Below are positions 6,697 through 8,780 of a DNA stretch of 8,780 nucleotides, piece by piece; the stretch's first letter is position 1; each line of letters begins with the position of its first letter. Source of the stretch: an uncultured Mycoplasmataceae bacterium (GTDB lineage: Bacteria > Bacillota_I > Bacilli_A > Mycoplasmatales > Mycoplasmoidaceae); NCBI GenBank assembly GCA_949290035.1, contig CASEQO010000057.1:1-8780 (forward strand), given 5' to 3'. The notes under the pieces were generated by a model. It was not told where the DNA came from. It ran no database searches and saw only the letters and a program-made list of their open reading frames with translations. The translations under genes and the position numbers were made by a program.

Positions 6697-8780
6697 ATGA
6701 AAAATTTATTTGAAATGAATGAAAATATCATAGATATTTCTCTTGAAGATATTATGTCTAATAGTTTTGGAAGATATGCTAAATATATTATTCAAGATAG
6801 AGCACTTCCAGATATTAGAGATGGTTTAAAACCAGTTCAAAGAAGAATATTATATGCAATGCTTAATTTAGGGTTATTTCCTTCTAAATCTTTTAAAAAA
6901 TCTGCAAGAACTGTTGGGGAAGTTATTGGTAAATATCATCCTCATGGAGATAGTTCAATATATGAAGCAATGGTTAGAATGTCACAATATTGAAAAAATA
7001 ATCAATGCTTAGTAGATATGCACGGTAATAATGGCTCTATTGATGGAGATAGCGCTGCAGCTATGAGATATACTGAAGCAAGATTATCTGAATATGCTTT
7101 AACAATGATGGATAATCTTGAAAAAGACACTATCAAATTTATACCTAACTTTGATGATTCAGAAAATGAGCCATCAGTATTGCCAACATTGTTACCAAAT
7201 ATTTTAGTAAATGGATCTTCAGGAATTGCTGCGGGGTATGCTACAAATATTCCTACTTTCAATTTAAAAGAAGTTTGTGAATTTTTATCAAACTATATTT
7301 CTAATCCTAAAATGAGTATTGATAAAATTATGAATTATTTACCTGGTCCAGATTTTCCCACTGGAGCAATCATTCAAGGTAAAGAACAAATCAAATTAAT
7401 GTTTGAAATTGGAAAGGGGAGATTAGTAGTTAAATCTAAATATGAAGAAACTAAATTAAATGATAAAAAAGTACTACTAAAATTTTATGAAATCCCATAT
7501 GAAGTTAATAAGTCATCATTATTAAAATCAATTGATGAAATTAGAATATCAAACAAAATACCTGGTATTTTAGATGTTAGAGATGAATCAGATAAAAATG
7601 GTATTTCAATTTGTGTTGAATTAGATTCAACAAAAAATATAAATGCTATAAAAGCATACTTATTTAAAAATACTCAATTACAAATATATTACAATGCTAA
7701 TATAGTTGTAATTAAAGATAAAAAACCTATTCAAGCATCAATTTATGATATCGCTAATTCATATGTTGAATGAGCTAATGAAATATTAATTAAATCTGCA
7801 TCATATGATTTAAAAAGATATGAAGATAGAAAAGAAATTATAGAAGGTTTATTAAAAGCGTTATCAAAAATTGATTTAGTAATATCTACTATTAGAAGTT
7901 CTCAAAGTAAAGAAGATGCTATAGAAAAAATTATTAAACTATTAAGTATTACGCAAAGACAAGCAAACGCTATTGTTTCTTTAAGACTTTATAATTTAAC
8001 TAATTACGATATTGTTTCTCTTGAAGAAGAACATAAAGAATTAATGATTAAAATGATTGAAACTAAATTAATTATTGAAAATGAAAATCATAGGAAAGAT
8101 AAAATTAAACAAATACTAAATAACTTCATAAATCAATTTGGTACAAATAGAAAATCAGAAATTCAAGATGAAGTAGAAGTGTTAGAATTTAGCCAAGAAG
8201 ATGTCATTGAGGTTGCAAGATATACTATGATAGTAACTAAAAATGGTTATCTAAAATATATAACTGATTTTGTAACTAAAAATAGTGATATCTTAAACCT
8301 TAAATATAAAGAAGATGACTTGCCAATATTTTTCAGTTCAGTATTAAGTACATTAGATCACTTATTTATTTTGACTTCAAAAGCTAGATGTATTTCAATA
8401 CCAGTTCATAAAATTAAAACATCTATGGCAAGAATGCAATTAGGAGTTCATTTAAATGAATTTGTAACATTAGATATAGAAGAAAAAATAGTATTTTGCT
8501 TTAGTGGAAATAATGAAAAACTTAAACATTATAAATTATTAATAGCAACTAAAAATGGAAATATAAAACAAATGTATACATTTGGTTTACCTGTTCATCA
8601 TAATGTAAAAGTACAATCATATTTTAAGTTAAAAGATAATGATGAAGTTGTTGATTGTAATTTTGTCTTAGATGAAGATTCACAAATTATATCTATATCT
8701 AGAAATGGAATGGCTATAAAATATTCAATAGATGATGTACCTGTTCAAAATAAATCATCAATTGGTGTTAAAAGTATGAA
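6697..8780 (+). CDS. parC: DNA topoisomerase IV subunit A (3' end outside window)
   Basis: The window holds 694 codons; the gene is open at base 8780, and ParC is usually about 800 residues. ParC cuts and rejoins DNA in the ParC2ParE2 enzyme. The winged-helix breakage domain carries [20 protein letters not shown] (35-54), [15 protein letters not shown] (80-94) and catalytic Tyr125 in [19 protein letters not shown] (110-118) matches ParC rather than GyrA, which usually has GNFGS. Ser86 and Glu90, equivalent to Staphylococcus aureus GrlA Ser80 and Glu84, are the quinolone-sensitive residues. A coiled region follows, then from about residue 500 a C-terminal beta-pinwheel with repeated blades ([53 protein letters not shown]). 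Trp99 and Trp359 use TGA. The ribosome site AGAGGAG (6686-6692) lies inside the end of parE, four bases before the ATG. Confidence 0.94.

Noticed and set aside
7002..7262. Minus-strand open frame inside parC
   Set aside because: It is antisense to the conserved ParC catalytic region and is a by-product of codon composition.
4803..8780. Naming the topoisomerase pair gyrB-gyrA
   Set aside because: GNNGSIDGD around the active site, the KLTPCQ segment and similarity of the first subunit A region to S. aureus GrlA favour ParE/ParC. A phylogeny against the organism's own gyrase would settle it.

Overview
The window comes from the chromosome of a low-GC mollicute (Mycoplasma/Ureaplasma/Spiroplasma-type bacterium) that reads UGA as tryptophan (genetic code 4). 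In-frame TGA codons fall at tryptophan or aromatic positions of conserved proteins (ALDH, IF3, L20, ParE, ParC, a 2Fe-2S reductase): I count 13 TGA against one TGG. The sequence is very AT-rich, every gene is on the + strand, and gaps are short. The species cannot be named from this window.

Left block (1-3228): three closely spaced redox genes that look like one operon. They are the C-terminal part of a phytoene-desaturase/CrtISO/retinol-saturase-like FAD oxidoreductase, an NAD(P)H-dependent FAD reductase with a C-terminal plant-type [2Fe-2S] domain (20-base overlap with the first gene), and a complete class-3-type aldehyde dehydrogenase. The natural inference is a small electron-transfer and oxidation module for a lipid or isoprenoid-like substrate. 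This is the accessory part of the window, and its substrate is unknown.

Middle block (3229-4661): the translation operon infC-rpmI-rplT (IF3, L35, L20), preceded by a leader of about 200 bases with a strong intrinsic terminator ending 29 bases before the infC start. An upstream segment of the leader can pair with the terminator's 5' arm, so the two structures exclude each other. This is the layout expected of the L20-autoregulated infC leader known in Firmicutes. A second terminator follows rplT.

Right block (4662-8780): parE-parC, the two subunits of topoisomerase IV, separated by one base; parC runs off the window end. The gap before parE holds an 11-bp direct repeat and two tandem 35-bp repeats, each carrying a CAAAAT-N5-ATTTTG inverted repeat, placed next to or over the likely promoter.

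The core genes are ordinary. The parts worth a second look are the redox trio, the infC leader switch and the repeated operator-like sites before parE. I see no clearly new defence, mobile or CRISPR-like system.
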